A DNA stretch of 8,892 nucleotides from CALRGE01 sp964365765. GTDB taxonomy: Bacteria > Patescibacteriota > Gracilibacteria > UBA1369 > 2-02-FULL-48-14. The translations under genes were made by a program, and so were the position numbers. This document shows, piece after piece, positions 1 to 7,159 of the stretch. Location: NCBI GenBank assembly GCA_964365765.1, contig CAYIRB010000044.1, positions 1 through 8,892 on the forward strand, written 5' to 3'. The notes beneath the pieces are model-generated. The model worked only from the letters and a program-made list of their open reading frames with translations. It was not told where the DNA came from and did no database searches. Each line of letters begins with the position of its first letter. The stretch's first letter is position 1.

Positions 1-61
1 GAATCGAACCTGCGGCCAACAGCTTAGAAGGCTGCTGCTCTATCCACTGAGCTACCAGGGC
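1..61 (-). tRNA. tRNA-Arg (anticodon UCU), 3' end cut by window edge
   Basis: Read on the minus strand, the gene starts at 61 with the 7-base acceptor strand GCCCTGG, then TA, and a D arm of GCTC/GAGC around an 8-base loop containing GG. The anticodon stem GCAGC pairs with GCTGT, and its loop CTTCTAA gives anticodon TCT, which reads AGA (and AGG by wobble). A 5-base variable region follows, then T-stem GCAGG and T-loop TTCGATT. The window ends at nucleotide 61 of the tRNA, so the rest of the T stem, the 3' acceptor strand and the discriminator are not visible. AGA and AGG are common Arg codons in the neighbouring genes, so this is a tRNA they depend on. It lies 16 bases after the stop of the CPBP gene on the same strand. 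Confidence 0.95.
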
Positions 62-77
62 GGGTCGCCATTTACTT

Positions 78-824
78 TTAGAATAATCCGAGTGGATTTA
101 CAAGCTCATTTAAAAGCCCGGGATTGTAGTACAATAATACTTCCAGAGAGAAGGCGACTCCGTTGTTCAGGGCATGGAAGCCTATCGCCGTCCACAAAGA
201 TGAAGTCCTTTGATAATTGTAATTCAATATCAGTCCCAAAATAAAAAGCGGGATAAAGCTTTGGAATTCAAAATGAAAGAGCGCGAATAAAATCGCCGAC
301 ATGAAAGAGCCGAACCCGACACTCCAAGTTTTCACAAGCACTCTGTAAACAAAACCGCGGAAAAAAATCTCTTCGAACAAGGGTGCCACAATCACTATGA
401 AAAAGGTGGCGCCAAGCATTCCGATAATATCGGTTCCGAATAATGGCAGGTGTGATTCCTGGGGACGGTAACCCGGCAAATCTATTTGTTCTTTGTACAG
501 TATCGAGGAAATAATGATTGTCAAAATAAAATAAAAGATATAAGAGCTCAAAACGGTTGACGTGAACTTCCAAATTCCGACTTTCATAAAACCGAAATCG
601 AAGGCGGTGGCTTGATATTTTCTTAAACAAAAAATCCAAAGCGGTATGAATAAGATCAAGAGCTGGAGCAAGTATTGAAGTGAAAAAGCCAGGGTCGGGT
701 GCAATGAATTTAAAATGTCCGTGACTTGCGAAAACAGGTTGAAAAGTATTACAAACAATGCATATAGAAAAATGCCAAGCCCAAATACTTTGGCGAAATC
801 CTTAAATTCGAATCTGGTCTCCAT
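78..824 (-). CDS. CPBP family intramembrane metalloprotease (CAAX protease/Abi-like)
   Basis: A 248-residue polytopic membrane protein. The three family motifs are present and in order: EExxxR at residues 151-156 (EEIFFR), FxxxH at 180-184, and HxxxN at 217-220. These are the glutamates, histidines and asparagine that form the active site in Rce1-type proteases. Hydrophobic segments lie at roughly 12-33, 46-68, 88-110, 131-150, 171-183, 189-203 and 211-232. In bacteria the family includes prenyl-protein-type endopeptidases, bacteriocin self-immunity proteins and regulated membrane proteases; nothing here identifies the substrate. The ATG at 824 is the first start after a TATAAT-like element and has no Shine-Dalgarno sequence. 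The gene diverges from ruvB, and a tRNA-Arg gene follows 16 bases after its TAA, so the two may share a transcript. The family call is firm; the biological role is unknown. Confidence 0.92.
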   Translation of the reverse strand: METRFEFKDFAKVFGLGIFLYALFVILFNLFSQVTDILNSLHPTLAFSLQYLLQLLILFIPLWIFCLRKYQATAFDFGFMKVGIWKFTSTVLSSYIFYFILTIIISSILYKEQIDLPGYRPQESHLPLFGTDIIGMLGATFFIVIVAPLFEEIFFRGFVYRVLVKTWSVGFGSFMSAILFALFHFEFQSFIPLFILGLILNYNYQRTSSLWTAIGFHALNNGVAFSLEVLLYYNPGLLNELVNPLGLF

Positions 825-844
825 CGGGCGGGTTAATTATTCGC

Positions 845-873
845 ATTATACGTAATTGTTTGCTAGATTTAAA
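845..873 (-). promoter_or_regulatory. Predicted promoter for the CPBP protease (and perhaps tRNA-Arg)
   Basis: On the minus strand there is a perfect TATAAT (850 down to 845). A TTTAAA sits 17 bases upstream (873 down to 868), matching the -35 consensus at 4 of 6 positions. Initiation about 7 bases beyond the -10 would leave a leader of only about 14 bases before the ATG at 824. It lies in the 63-base divergent spacer shared with ruvB. No strong matching -35/-10 pair was found for ruvB on the plus strand; AATAAT at 876-881, 6 bases before the ruvB ATG, is the closest -10-like sequence and would make that mRNA nearly leaderless. Confidence 0.5.
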
Positions 874-887
874 GTAATAATCACCAT

Positions 888-1913
888 ATGATAGAAGAAA
901 ACAAGGCGCCGGCGCAAAAAGGAAACGCCAATCTTAAGACTCAAATCACCGAGGAAGATAATTTTTTGAATGAAACCGCGCTCAGGCCCCAAGTGATAGT
1001 CGATTACATCGGGCAAAAGGAGGTGAAAGAAAATTTGAGGATTTTCATGACGGCCGCGATAAAAAGGGATGAGCCGATGGAACACCTTTTACTCCACGGA
1101 GCCCCCGGCTTGGGAAAAACCACGCTGGCCCACATAATCGCGAGAGAAATGAGGGGACAGATCCGTGTTACCAGCGGGCCCGCGATAGAAAAACAAGGAG
1201 ATTTGGCCGCTCTGCTCAGCAATCTTCAGGCGAACGACGTGCTTTTTATTGATGAAATCCACAGACTTCGCCCCGCGGTTGAAGAAATTTTATACAGCGC
1301 GATGGAAGACTTCTGTTTGGACTTAATTATAGGGAAAGGGCCTTCGGCCCGCAGTTTACGACTATCCCTTCCCCGCTTCACATTAATCGGAGCCACGACA
1401 AAGCTGTCCAGTATTTCCTCGCCTTTGCGCGAGAGATTCGGCAACGTTATCAAGTTGGAATTTTATGAGGAAGATGACATTTGCAAAATTATCAAAAGGA
1501 GCGCGAAACTGCTGCAATTGGAAATAAGCGACGAGGCGGCCAATAAACTTGCCAGCTGTTCACGACGGACGCCGAGAATTGCGAACAGACTGCTACGAAG
1601 GGTCCGCGATCTTTCACAAGTGAATGAGCATGACGGCGTAAGTCTTTCTTCGGTCAATGAAACCCTAAAAATGCTCGGGGTCGATGAATTGGGTTTGGAT
1701 TCCACCGATAAAAAAATCATGAAGGTGATGATTGAAAAATTCAAGGGAGGCCCCGTCGGACTTTCGACTTTATCCGCCGCCACCAACGAGGAGGAAGAAA
1801 CTCTGGAAGCGATTTATGAACCTTTCCTGTTACAAATGGGTTTCTTGGAAAGAACCCCCAGAGGTAGACTTTTGACCGAACGGGCGTATAATCACTTGGG
1901 TTTAAAAATCTAA
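888..1913 (+). CDS. ruvB: Holliday junction branch migration DNA helicase RuvB
   Basis: A 341-residue AAA+ ATPase of normal RuvB length. RuvB hexamers, loaded by RuvA, drive branch migration of Holliday junctions in recombinational repair. The family opening LRPxxxxDYIGQ is at residues 32-43. Walker A is GAPGLGKT at 71-78, Walker B ends in D122-E123 (LFIDEIHRL), and sensor 1 GATT starts at 168. The arginine-finger segment SPLRERFG is at 178-185, and sensor 2 lies in TPRIANRLLRR around 228-238. A winged-helix DNA-binding domain fills the C-terminal 70 residues and includes ERTPRGR. The stretch after GATT is KLSSIS rather than the usual RAGLLT, a visible divergence. The first 31 residues are a charged extension. 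The ATG at 888 lacks a Shine-Dalgarno sequence but gives the right distance to LRP. ruvA and ruvC are not adjacent; a lipoprotein gene follows after 5 bases. Confidence 0.97.
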   Translation: MIEENKAPAQKGNANLKTQITEEDNFLNETALRPQVIVDYIGQKEVKENLRIFMTAAIKRDEPMEHLLLHGAPGLGKTTLAHIIAREMRGQIRVTSGPAIEKQGDLAALLSNLQANDVLFIDEIHRLRPAVEEILYSAMEDFCLDLIIGKGPSARSLRLSLPRFTLIGATTKLSSISSPLRERFGNVIKLEFYEEDDICKIIKRSAKLLQLEISDEAANKLASCSRRTPRIANRLLRRVRDLSQVNEHDGVSLSSVNETLKMLGVDELGLDSTDKKIMKVMIEKFKGGPVGLSTLSAATNEEEETLEAIYEPFLLQMGFLERTPRGRLLTERAYNHLGLKI

Positions 1914-1918
1914 GTTAT

Positions 1919-3139
1919 ATGAAATTCAAAAAAATGTCGGTGGCGCTTCTGTTCATTGGCGCTTTGTTTCTGTTCGGTTGCAAGAGTCAAGAGTTGAGCG
2001 AGGCGACCGGAAGGGATTATCAAACTTATGACGGCGAGTTGAAATCCTTGGGCGGAATAAGGGTGAACAAAATTGTGACGAACGTCTTTCAGAGCGATGA
2101 AGGCGATGTTTATTACGCATATTCGGAAAGATATGATTTGTCCGATTCAAAATACACCGGCAAAAGAATCGAGGCCTACGGACTTGTCACGACTCACGAC
2201 GAATTGGACAAAGAGCTTTTTGAAATAAGAAGAATCAGCGATGCTCCCGAAATAAAAGTCGAGGGTACCGCGGTTGAAAACAAAGAGTACAGTAATGAGA
2301 AAATAGGCTTTAAATTGACTTACTCGAGCGATTGGACGATTGAGGAAAGCGTATCTTCGGTGATTTTCACGGCACCTTTGGTCAAACAGGAAGCAAGCGG
2401 GACGGGTAGCGTAATCGATGATTTTCAGGATAATGTTCAAGTATTAAAAACCGGCGCGAAGCTTGTGACAAGCACGGCCGATTCACTGGATGCGCGCGCG
2501 GATGATATTCGCAATTTCGTAAGGGCCAATTATACCGAGTTGGTTGGAGTCGGGAGCGAATTGAGCTACTTTGGGGTTGATAAGCTTTTCGCCGTGAAAT
2601 ACAAGACTTCCGACGGCGATCAATTCTACTTTGCGCCGCGCGCAGATGCTTTATACGAAATTTCATACGCCCACTCGAACAAAGGCGACAAAGTTAAATA
2701 CACAAACGTTTTTTACGATATGATTGCCACCTTCAGATTTATTCCGGCGGAAAGCAACACCGGTGGAGAGGTCACGGGTGAAACAGTTGTGAAAACCGAT
2801 GTTGAACCGACGGCCGAAACCCTGGCAATTCCCGCTCCAACTGGTTACAGGGAGTTTGAGAGTAATCCTTTCAAGTTCAAGATTTTATACCCGTCCAGCT
2901 GGTATTACAGTGGCGGTAGCAGCGGTTACGACTTTAGCAACGTGCCGATTGAAGACGATTCGGAAGCCTTGATCAGACTTGACCTTTCCGAAAGCGGGAC
3001 GGTTGGCATCGCCGCTTCCGGCGATAAAGTGACAGTTACGGTGAAAGTCGGTGACAGATATTATGTCCTCAGTGGGGTTATTGAACTTAAAGGAGTGCTG
3101 GAAACAATGTCGAAATCCATCGAGGAAATTACAGAATAA
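1919..3139 (+). CDS. Lipoprotein with tandem PsbP-like domains, cotranscribed with ruvB
   Basis: A 406-residue predicted lipoprotein. It has a basic start (MKFKK), a hydrophobic stretch at residues 7-20 and lipobox LFGC with the lipidated cysteine at 21. Residues about 35-108 form a first module (a beta-rich segment ending in YTGKRIEAYGLVTT) that I cannot assign; an OB-like fold is a guess. Residues about 123-275 look like a PsbP-like domain, opening with EKIGFKLTYSSDWTIEES. A Thr/Glu/Pro-rich linker covers 276-308. A second, shorter PsbP-like unit starts at about 311 with the same pattern, FKFKILYPSSWYY. PsbP-like domains outside photosynthetic organisms occur in many surface lipoproteins without known function. 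The ATG lies 5 bases after the ruvB stop, so cotranscription is likely, though a functional link to RuvB need not follow. No enzyme motif was recognised. Confidence 0.8.
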   Translation: MKFKKMSVALLFIGALFLFGCKSQELSEATGRDYQTYDGELKSLGGIRVNKIVTNVFQSDEGDVYYAYSERYDLSDSKYTGKRIEAYGLVTTHDELDKELFEIRRISDAPEIKVEGTAVENKEYSNEKIGFKLTYSSDWTIEESVSSVIFTAPLVKQEASGTGSVIDDFQDNVQVLKTGAKLVTSTADSLDARADDIRNFVRANYTELVGVGSELSYFGVDKLFAVKYKTSDGDQFYFAPRADALYEISYAHSNKGDKVKYTNVFYDMIATFRFIPAESNTGGEVTGETVVKTDVEPTAETLAIPAPTGYREFESNPFKFKILYPSSWYYSGGSSGYDFSNVPIEDDSEALIRLDLSESGTVGIAASGDKVTVTVKVGDRYYVLSGVIELKGVLETMSKSIEEITE

Positions 3140-3165
3140 ACATCGGTTTAGGCAAAGCGGAATAG

Positions 3166-3194
3166 GTGAAAAGTCTTTGAAAAAATGGTATCAT
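3166..3194 (+). promoter_or_regulatory. Predicted clpC promoter (extended -10)
   Basis: The 79-base gap after the lipoprotein gene contains TATCAT at 3189-3194, preceded by TGG, which makes an extended -10. GTGAAA at 3166-3171 lies exactly 17 bases upstream and matches the -35 consensus at 4 of 6 positions. Initiation near 3201 would give a leader of about 18 bases. I see no CIRCE-type inverted repeat and no CtsR-like heptad repeat in the gap, so there is no visible sign of classical heat-shock repression. Confidence 0.45.
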
Positions 3195-3218
3195 TGTCGG
3201 ACTCATCAACATTAAAAT

Positions 3219-5858
3219 ATGTCTGAAAACGATAGATTCAATAAATTTACGAGAGAGGCGAAGCAAGCCCTTATTGTGGCGCAGGACGTGGCAAAGAAAA
3301 CGGGGACGAATTACGTTGGAACAGAACACCTTTTAATTGGTATTCTCTCACAGAAAAATTCACTGGGGGCAAGCATATTGCAGAATTTCGGAGTTTCTTT
3401 GGACAATGTGAACTTGGTGCTTAAAACGGTTGGTAGAACCAATACCGTTCCGCGCACGGGCAAAAATCCGGGCGGTCTTTCGGGATTTGCAAAAAAGGTT
3501 ATCGAAGACGCGGTAAAATCCGCGGCCGAGTTTAACCATTCGTTTATAGGGACGGAACATCTTTTGTACGCCTTGGTGGGACAGGATAACACTGCGGCAA
3601 CGGTAATTTTAGAGAATATGAAGATTTCGTCCGATGAAATCAAAAAAGAAATCTTACGAGCATTCGATTCCTTGAAGAACACTCCACTTTCGTCGGATCA
3701 AATGCCGGCACCAAACGGACCGATGATGAATCCTTTGGAATTCTTCTTGAACGGTTTGCAGGGTGTAATCGCCGGTAATGATAAGGAGCCGAATTATCAA
3801 ACCGCGCAAAAAAATAAGGACGGCAAGTCATCCAAAACTCCAGCTCTGGATTATTTTACGACCGACTTGGTTCAGGAAGTACGAAACGGAAAAGTCGATC
3901 CCATCATAGGAAGAGCGAAAGAAATTGAAAGGTGCATCGCCATTTTGATGCGAAAAACCAAAAACAACCCCGTTATGATAGGAGATCCCGGTGTCGGAAA
4001 AACCGCGGTGATCGAGGGTTTGGCTTATAAAATCGCCAGTGAGGATGTCCCGAGCATGATGCTTGACAAGAGGGTATTGAGCCTCTCAATGGCGACCGTC
4101 GTGGCCGGAACAAAATACAGGGGCGAGTTTGAAGAAAGAATCAAACAAATTATTGACGAAGCCGCGAGTCAAACAAACGTAATTTTATTTATTGACGAAT
4201 TGCATACGGTGATCGGAGCCGGCAGCGCCGAAGGAAGTTTGGACGCCGCCAATATTTTGAAACCCGCATTATCCAGAGGAAGAGTCCAAGTCATTGGTGC
4301 GACCACCACAAACGAATACAGGAAACACATCGAGGAGGACGCGGCTCTGGAAAGAAGGTTCCAGCCGATAATGGTGGACGAGCCGACGGAGGACGACACG
4401 GTGCTGATTCTAAAAGGCCTTCGTGAGTCTTTTGAGAACCACCACAACCTTATTATAACGGACGACGCCATTGAAGCCGCGGTAAAACTTTCAAAAAGAT
4501 ACGTGAATGACAGATTTTTACCCGATAAGGCGATTGATCTTGTGGATGAAGCCTCTTCCCTTTTGAGCATTCATTCAAAGCAAGACAACGATACGATTAA
4601 AACTCTCCAAAAAGAACTGCGCGGGGTGATCAAACAGAAGGAAGAAGCGGTGGGAAGACAAGATTACGAAGTCGCGGCATCGCTGAGGCAAAAAGAGCTG
4701 ATGTTGCTCGGAGCAATGGAAAACGCGAAACACGTTAAAGTCCCCAGAGAAATGCGCGGAAGCATAAGCTCGGAGGAAATCGCGCAAGTCGTTTCAAGAA
4801 TGACGGGAGTCCCCGTTACGAAACTGATAAAAGAAGACATAGATAAATTAAAAGATTTGGAAAAAACTCTTTCGAACAGCGTTGTCGGGCAAGAAGAGGC
4901 CGTCAAAGCCGTAGCCACCGCGATTCGCAGATCAAGAACCGGTATCGCGAGCGCGAAGAGGCCGATTGCGTCCTTTATTTTCATGGGGCCGACCGGTGTG
5001 GGTAAAACCGAACTTGTGAAGACAATCGCACGTGAAGTTTACAGCGATGAAGATGCGCTGATTAAAATGGATATGAGTGAATTTATGGAACGCCATAACA
5101 CTTCCAGATTGACCGGTACAACAGCCGGCTATGTCGGATATGAAGACGGAGGTCAACTAACGGAGTCCGTAAGAAGGAAGCCTTACAGCGTTGTACTTTT
5201 TGACGAAATTGAAAAGGCGCATCCCGACGTCCTGAATATTCTTCTTCAGATTCTTGAGGATGGCGTGCTGACTGACGGAAAGGGCAGGAAAATCGACTTC
5301 AAAAACACAATTATCGTTATGACTTCCAACATCGGCGCGCGCAAGCTTACCGAAAGTGCGGCTCCCATTGGATTTTCACTTAATTCCACTGAAAAGGACG
5401 CGGCCATGCAAGCCTTTGAACATAAAAAAGAAGAGGTGTTGAAAGAGCTGAAGAATCACGTGAAACCGGAGTTTATCAATCGCTTGGACAGTATTATCGT
5501 TTTCAAACCATTGTCACATGCTAACATTAAAGAAATTGTCAAAATCAACGTTCAAGATCTTCAGACCAGGTTGAAAGATAGGGAAATCCGCCTCGAGCCC
5601 ATCGACGATGCATTAAATTTACTGGCGACTTTAAGCACCGATCCGGAATACGGCGCGAGACCGGTCAGAAGAAAAATCCAAACTCTGGTTGAAGATCCGC
5701 TTTCGCAAGGCATCTTGGACGGCGACTTCAAGAACGGCGATACCATTCAGATAAGCAAACACGGTGATGAAATCAAGTTGACCAAAAAAGGCATTTCTCC
5801 TCGAAAAAGCGGCGGCTTGAAATCCAAAACTTCCGCGAAAAATTTGCGCTGCAGGTAA
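3219..5858 (+). CDS. clpC: ATP-dependent Clp protease ATP-binding subunit ClpC
   Basis: An 879-residue Hsp100 unfoldase that feeds substrates to ClpP. Two Clp_N repeats occupy about residues 5-70 and 86-148. AAA module 1 has Walker A GDPGVGKT (255-262), pore-loop Tyr300, Walker B D326-E327 and finger region LERRF (377-381). A short UVR-type coiled middle domain (about 465-500) separates it from AAA module 2, with Walker A GPTGVGKT (590-597), pore-loop GYVG (637-640), Walker B D662-E663, sensor 1 TSNIG (702-706) and sensor 2 GARPVRR (812-818). The IGF tripeptide at 717-719 is the ClpP-docking loop, which together with the short middle domain excludes ClpB. The protein is about 70 residues longer than Bacillus subtilis ClpC (810): about 45 are in the linker before module 1 (about 150-210) and the remainder is a basic C-terminal tail. 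The start at 3219 places the first Clp_N helix correctly; no Shine-Dalgarno is present. No mcsA, mcsB or ctsR neighbours are seen. Confidence 0.96.
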   Translation: MSENDRFNKFTREAKQALIVAQDVAKKTGTNYVGTEHLLIGILSQKNSLGASILQNFGVSLDNVNLVLKTVGRTNTVPRTGKNPGGLSGFAKKVIEDAVKSAAEFNHSFIGTEHLLYALVGQDNTAATVILENMKISSDEIKKEILRAFDSLKNTPLSSDQMPAPNGPMMNPLEFFLNGLQGVIAGNDKEPNYQTAQKNKDGKSSKTPALDYFTTDLVQEVRNGKVDPIIGRAKEIERCIAILMRKTKNNPVMIGDPGVGKTAVIEGLAYKIASEDVPSMMLDKRVLSLSMATVVAGTKYRGEFEERIKQIIDEAASQTNVILFIDELHTVIGAGSAEGSLDAANILKPALSRGRVQVIGATTTNEYRKHIEEDAALERRFQPIMVDEPTEDDTVLILKGLRESFENHHNLIITDDAIEAAVKLSKRYVNDRFLPDKAIDLVDEASSLLSIHSKQDNDTIKTLQKELRGVIKQKEEAVGRQDYEVAASLRQKELMLLGAMENAKHVKVPREMRGSISSEEIAQVVSRMTGVPVTKLIKEDIDKLKDLEKTLSNSVVGQEEAVKAVATAIRRSRTGIASAKRPIASFIFMGPTGVGKTELVKTIAREVYSDEDALIKMDMSEFMERHNTSRLTGTTAGYVGYEDGGQLTESVRRKPYSVVLFDEIEKAHPDVLNILLQILEDGVLTDGKGRKIDFKNTIIVMTSNIGARKLTESAAPIGFSLNSTEKDAAMQAFEHKKEEVLKELKNHVKPEFINRLDSIIVFKPLSHANIKEIVKINVQDLQTRLKDREIRLEPIDDALNLLATLSTDPEYGARPVRRKIQTLVEDPLSQGILDGDFKNGDTIQISKHGDEIKLTKKGISPRKSGGLKSKTSAKNLRCR

Positions 5859-5907
5859 AACAGGCAAGATCGGCTTTACAAGTATTTGATTCGCTTGTAG
5901 GATTCGC
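5859..5907 (+). repeat. Inverted and direct repeats upstream of rpsA
   Basis: TACAAG (5877-5882) and CTTGTA (5894-5899) form a 6-base inverted repeat with an 11-base spacer, extendable by two U-G pairs in RNA. GATTCGC occurs twice, at 5888-5894 and 5901-5907, with a 13-base period, overlapping the 3' arm. An outer pair, AACAGG (5859-5864) and CCTGTT (5919-5924), encloses both, and its right arm runs into the predicted -10 of rpsA. It could be an operator, an RNA structure at the clpC 3' end, or chance. No run of T follows, so it is not a standard intrinsic terminator. Confidence 0.35.
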
Positions 5908-5920
5908 ATTGCTTTGCTCC

Positions 5921-5929
5921 TGTTATAAA
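5921..5929 (+). promoter_or_regulatory. Predicted rpsA promoter (extended -10, TGTTATAAA)
   Basis: TG-T-TATAAA is a good extended -10, which can work without a strong -35; none was found at a 16-18 base spacing. Initiation near 5936 would give a leader of about 50 bases, longer than for the other genes here, leaving room for leader-based control of S1 synthesis. No Shine-Dalgarno sequence precedes the ATG; the bases just before it are A-rich (aataaaata). Confidence 0.45.
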
Positions 5930-5986
5930 GACGCGGGCTTAAGGACGCAAGGCATTTAAACTTAAAAGCCGTGCGCAAATAAAATA

Positions 5987-7159
5987 ATGACACAAATTAC
6001 TATTGTTCCGATGGATGAGCTTTTGGAGGAGTCCCCTTCTTTGGTGATTCCAAGACCGGGTGAACTTATCACCGGAAGAGTCATCAGCATGGATAAAAAA
6101 TCCATCATGGTGGATATAAATGGTGTTTTGACCGGTATAATCACCGGAAGAGAAACAAAAGACACGCTGGATACCATCAAAAGTCTCAAGCAGGGTGAAG
6201 AAGTCACCGCCTGCGTTTTGGAATCCGAAAACGAGGAGGGTATGGTTGTGCTATCCTTGAGAAAGGCCAGTCAAGAAAAAACATGGGCGAAGTTTATCAA
6301 AGCTTACGAAGAAAACGCATCGTTCAAAGTCAGGCCGAATGAAGCCAACAAGGGCGGTCTTCTGCTGGAAATCGATGGTATTAAAGGGTTCGTCCCCGTT
6401 TCACAATTGGCGCCGCTTCACTATCCGCGCGTTAACGGAGCTGACAGCGCGAAAATTCTGGCCAGATTGCAAAAACTTATCGGCGTCGAATTTACGGTTA
6501 AAATTATCAGCATAGATAAAGAAAATGGCAAACTTATCCTCTCGGAGAAGGAAGCCTTCGCGGCGGAAAGAAACAACACCTTGGGAACACTCAATGTGGG
6601 CGATGTGATGGAAGGAACCATCAGCGGCATCGTTAAATTCGGCATTTTCGTGGCGTTTGAAGGTCTTGAGGGACTTGTGCATATTTCCGAAATCGCCTGG
6701 GGCCATGTTAAGGACGCGCATGACTTCGGTAAGCTCGGCCAGAAGGTCAAGGTGAAAATTATCGGTATAGAGGGCGACAAGATTTCTCTTTCCATGAAGC
6801 AATTGACTTCCGATCCTTGGGCGGAAATCAGCGCGAAATATAAGATCGGCGATAAAATTCATGGAAAAATCACCAGAATCGCTCAATTCGGAGCCTTTGT
6901 TGAACTGACGGATGAAATCAACGGTTTGATTCACAGTTCGGAAATTCCGGGAGACCCGGCTGATCCGGCAGATGTGCTTAAAGTCGGAGAGCCTGTGGAA
7001 GCGCGAGTGATCGAAGTAAATTTGGAAGAGAAAAGAATCGGACTTTCTTTAAAGCCCGAAACCGTCGCAGAAAGTAAGGTCGCGGAAGTTAAAGATATTG
7101 TGGAAGAAAAGCCTAAAAAAAAGTCCCCGAAAGCAAAAAAAGCGGAAGCGGATGACTAG
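5987..7159 (+). CDS. rpsA: Ribosomal protein S1, four S1 domains
   Basis: A 390-residue protein made of four S1 (OB-fold) RNA-binding domains at about residues 23-95, 110-190, 199-273 and 284-360. S1 on the 30S subunit captures and unfolds mRNA for initiation. Domains 3 and 4 have the classic core (FGIFVAF...GLVHISEI and FGAFVEL...GLIHSSEI); domains 1 and 2 are more divergent, as expected for the ribosome-docking N-terminal part. E. coli S1 has six domains; four-domain forms are common elsewhere. The tail (about 361-390) is charged and Lys-rich (KPKKKSPKAKKAE). The ATG at 5987 gives a short acidic leader peptide before domain 1. The stop is TAG, and a long hairpin begins at its last base. A role as the main mRNA-recruiting factor is plausible because nearby genes lack Shine-Dalgarno sites; that is inference. 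A free RNA-binding S1-repeat protein is the alternative. Confidence 0.93.
   Translation: MTQITIVPMDELLEESPSLVIPRPGELITGRVISMDKKSIMVDINGVLTGIITGRETKDTLDTIKSLKQGEEVTACVLESENEEGMVVLSLRKASQEKTWAKFIKAYEENASFKVRPNEANKGGLLLEIDGIKGFVPVSQLAPLHYPRVNGADSAKILARLQKLIGVEFTVKIISIDKENGKLILSEKEAFAAERNNTLGTLNVGDVMEGTISGIVKFGIFVAFEGLEGLVHISEIAWGHVKDAHDFGKLGQKVKVKIIGIEGDKISLSMKQLTSDPWAEISAKYKIGDKIHGKITRIAQFGAFVELTDEINGLIHSSEIPGDPADPADVLKVGEPVEARVIEVNLEEKRIGLSLKPETVAESKVAEVKDIVEEKPKKKSPKAKKAEADD

Noticed and set aside
268..639. A 123-codon minus-strand open frame inside the CPBP gene
   Set aside because: Alternative frame of the protease gene, whose own frame carries all three catalytic motifs.
856..881. A ruvB promoter TTGTTT / AATAAT
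   Set aside because: The spacer is only 14 bases and the two elements do not form a credible pair; it was mentioned only as a possible -10 next to the ATG.
3140..3218. CtsR or CIRCE heat-shock operator before clpC
   Set aside because: No heptad direct repeat or 9-base inverted repeat of these types is present in the gap.
3219..5858. Assignment as ClpB disaggregase
   Set aside because: The IGF ClpP-docking tripeptide at residues 717-719 and the short UVR-type middle domain fit ClpC; ClpB has a long coiled-coil middle domain and no such loop.
6401..6934. A 177-codon minus-strand open frame opposite rpsA
   Set aside because: The longest antisense frame here, but it lies wholly opposite well-supported S1 domains 2-4 and encodes no recognisable domain.
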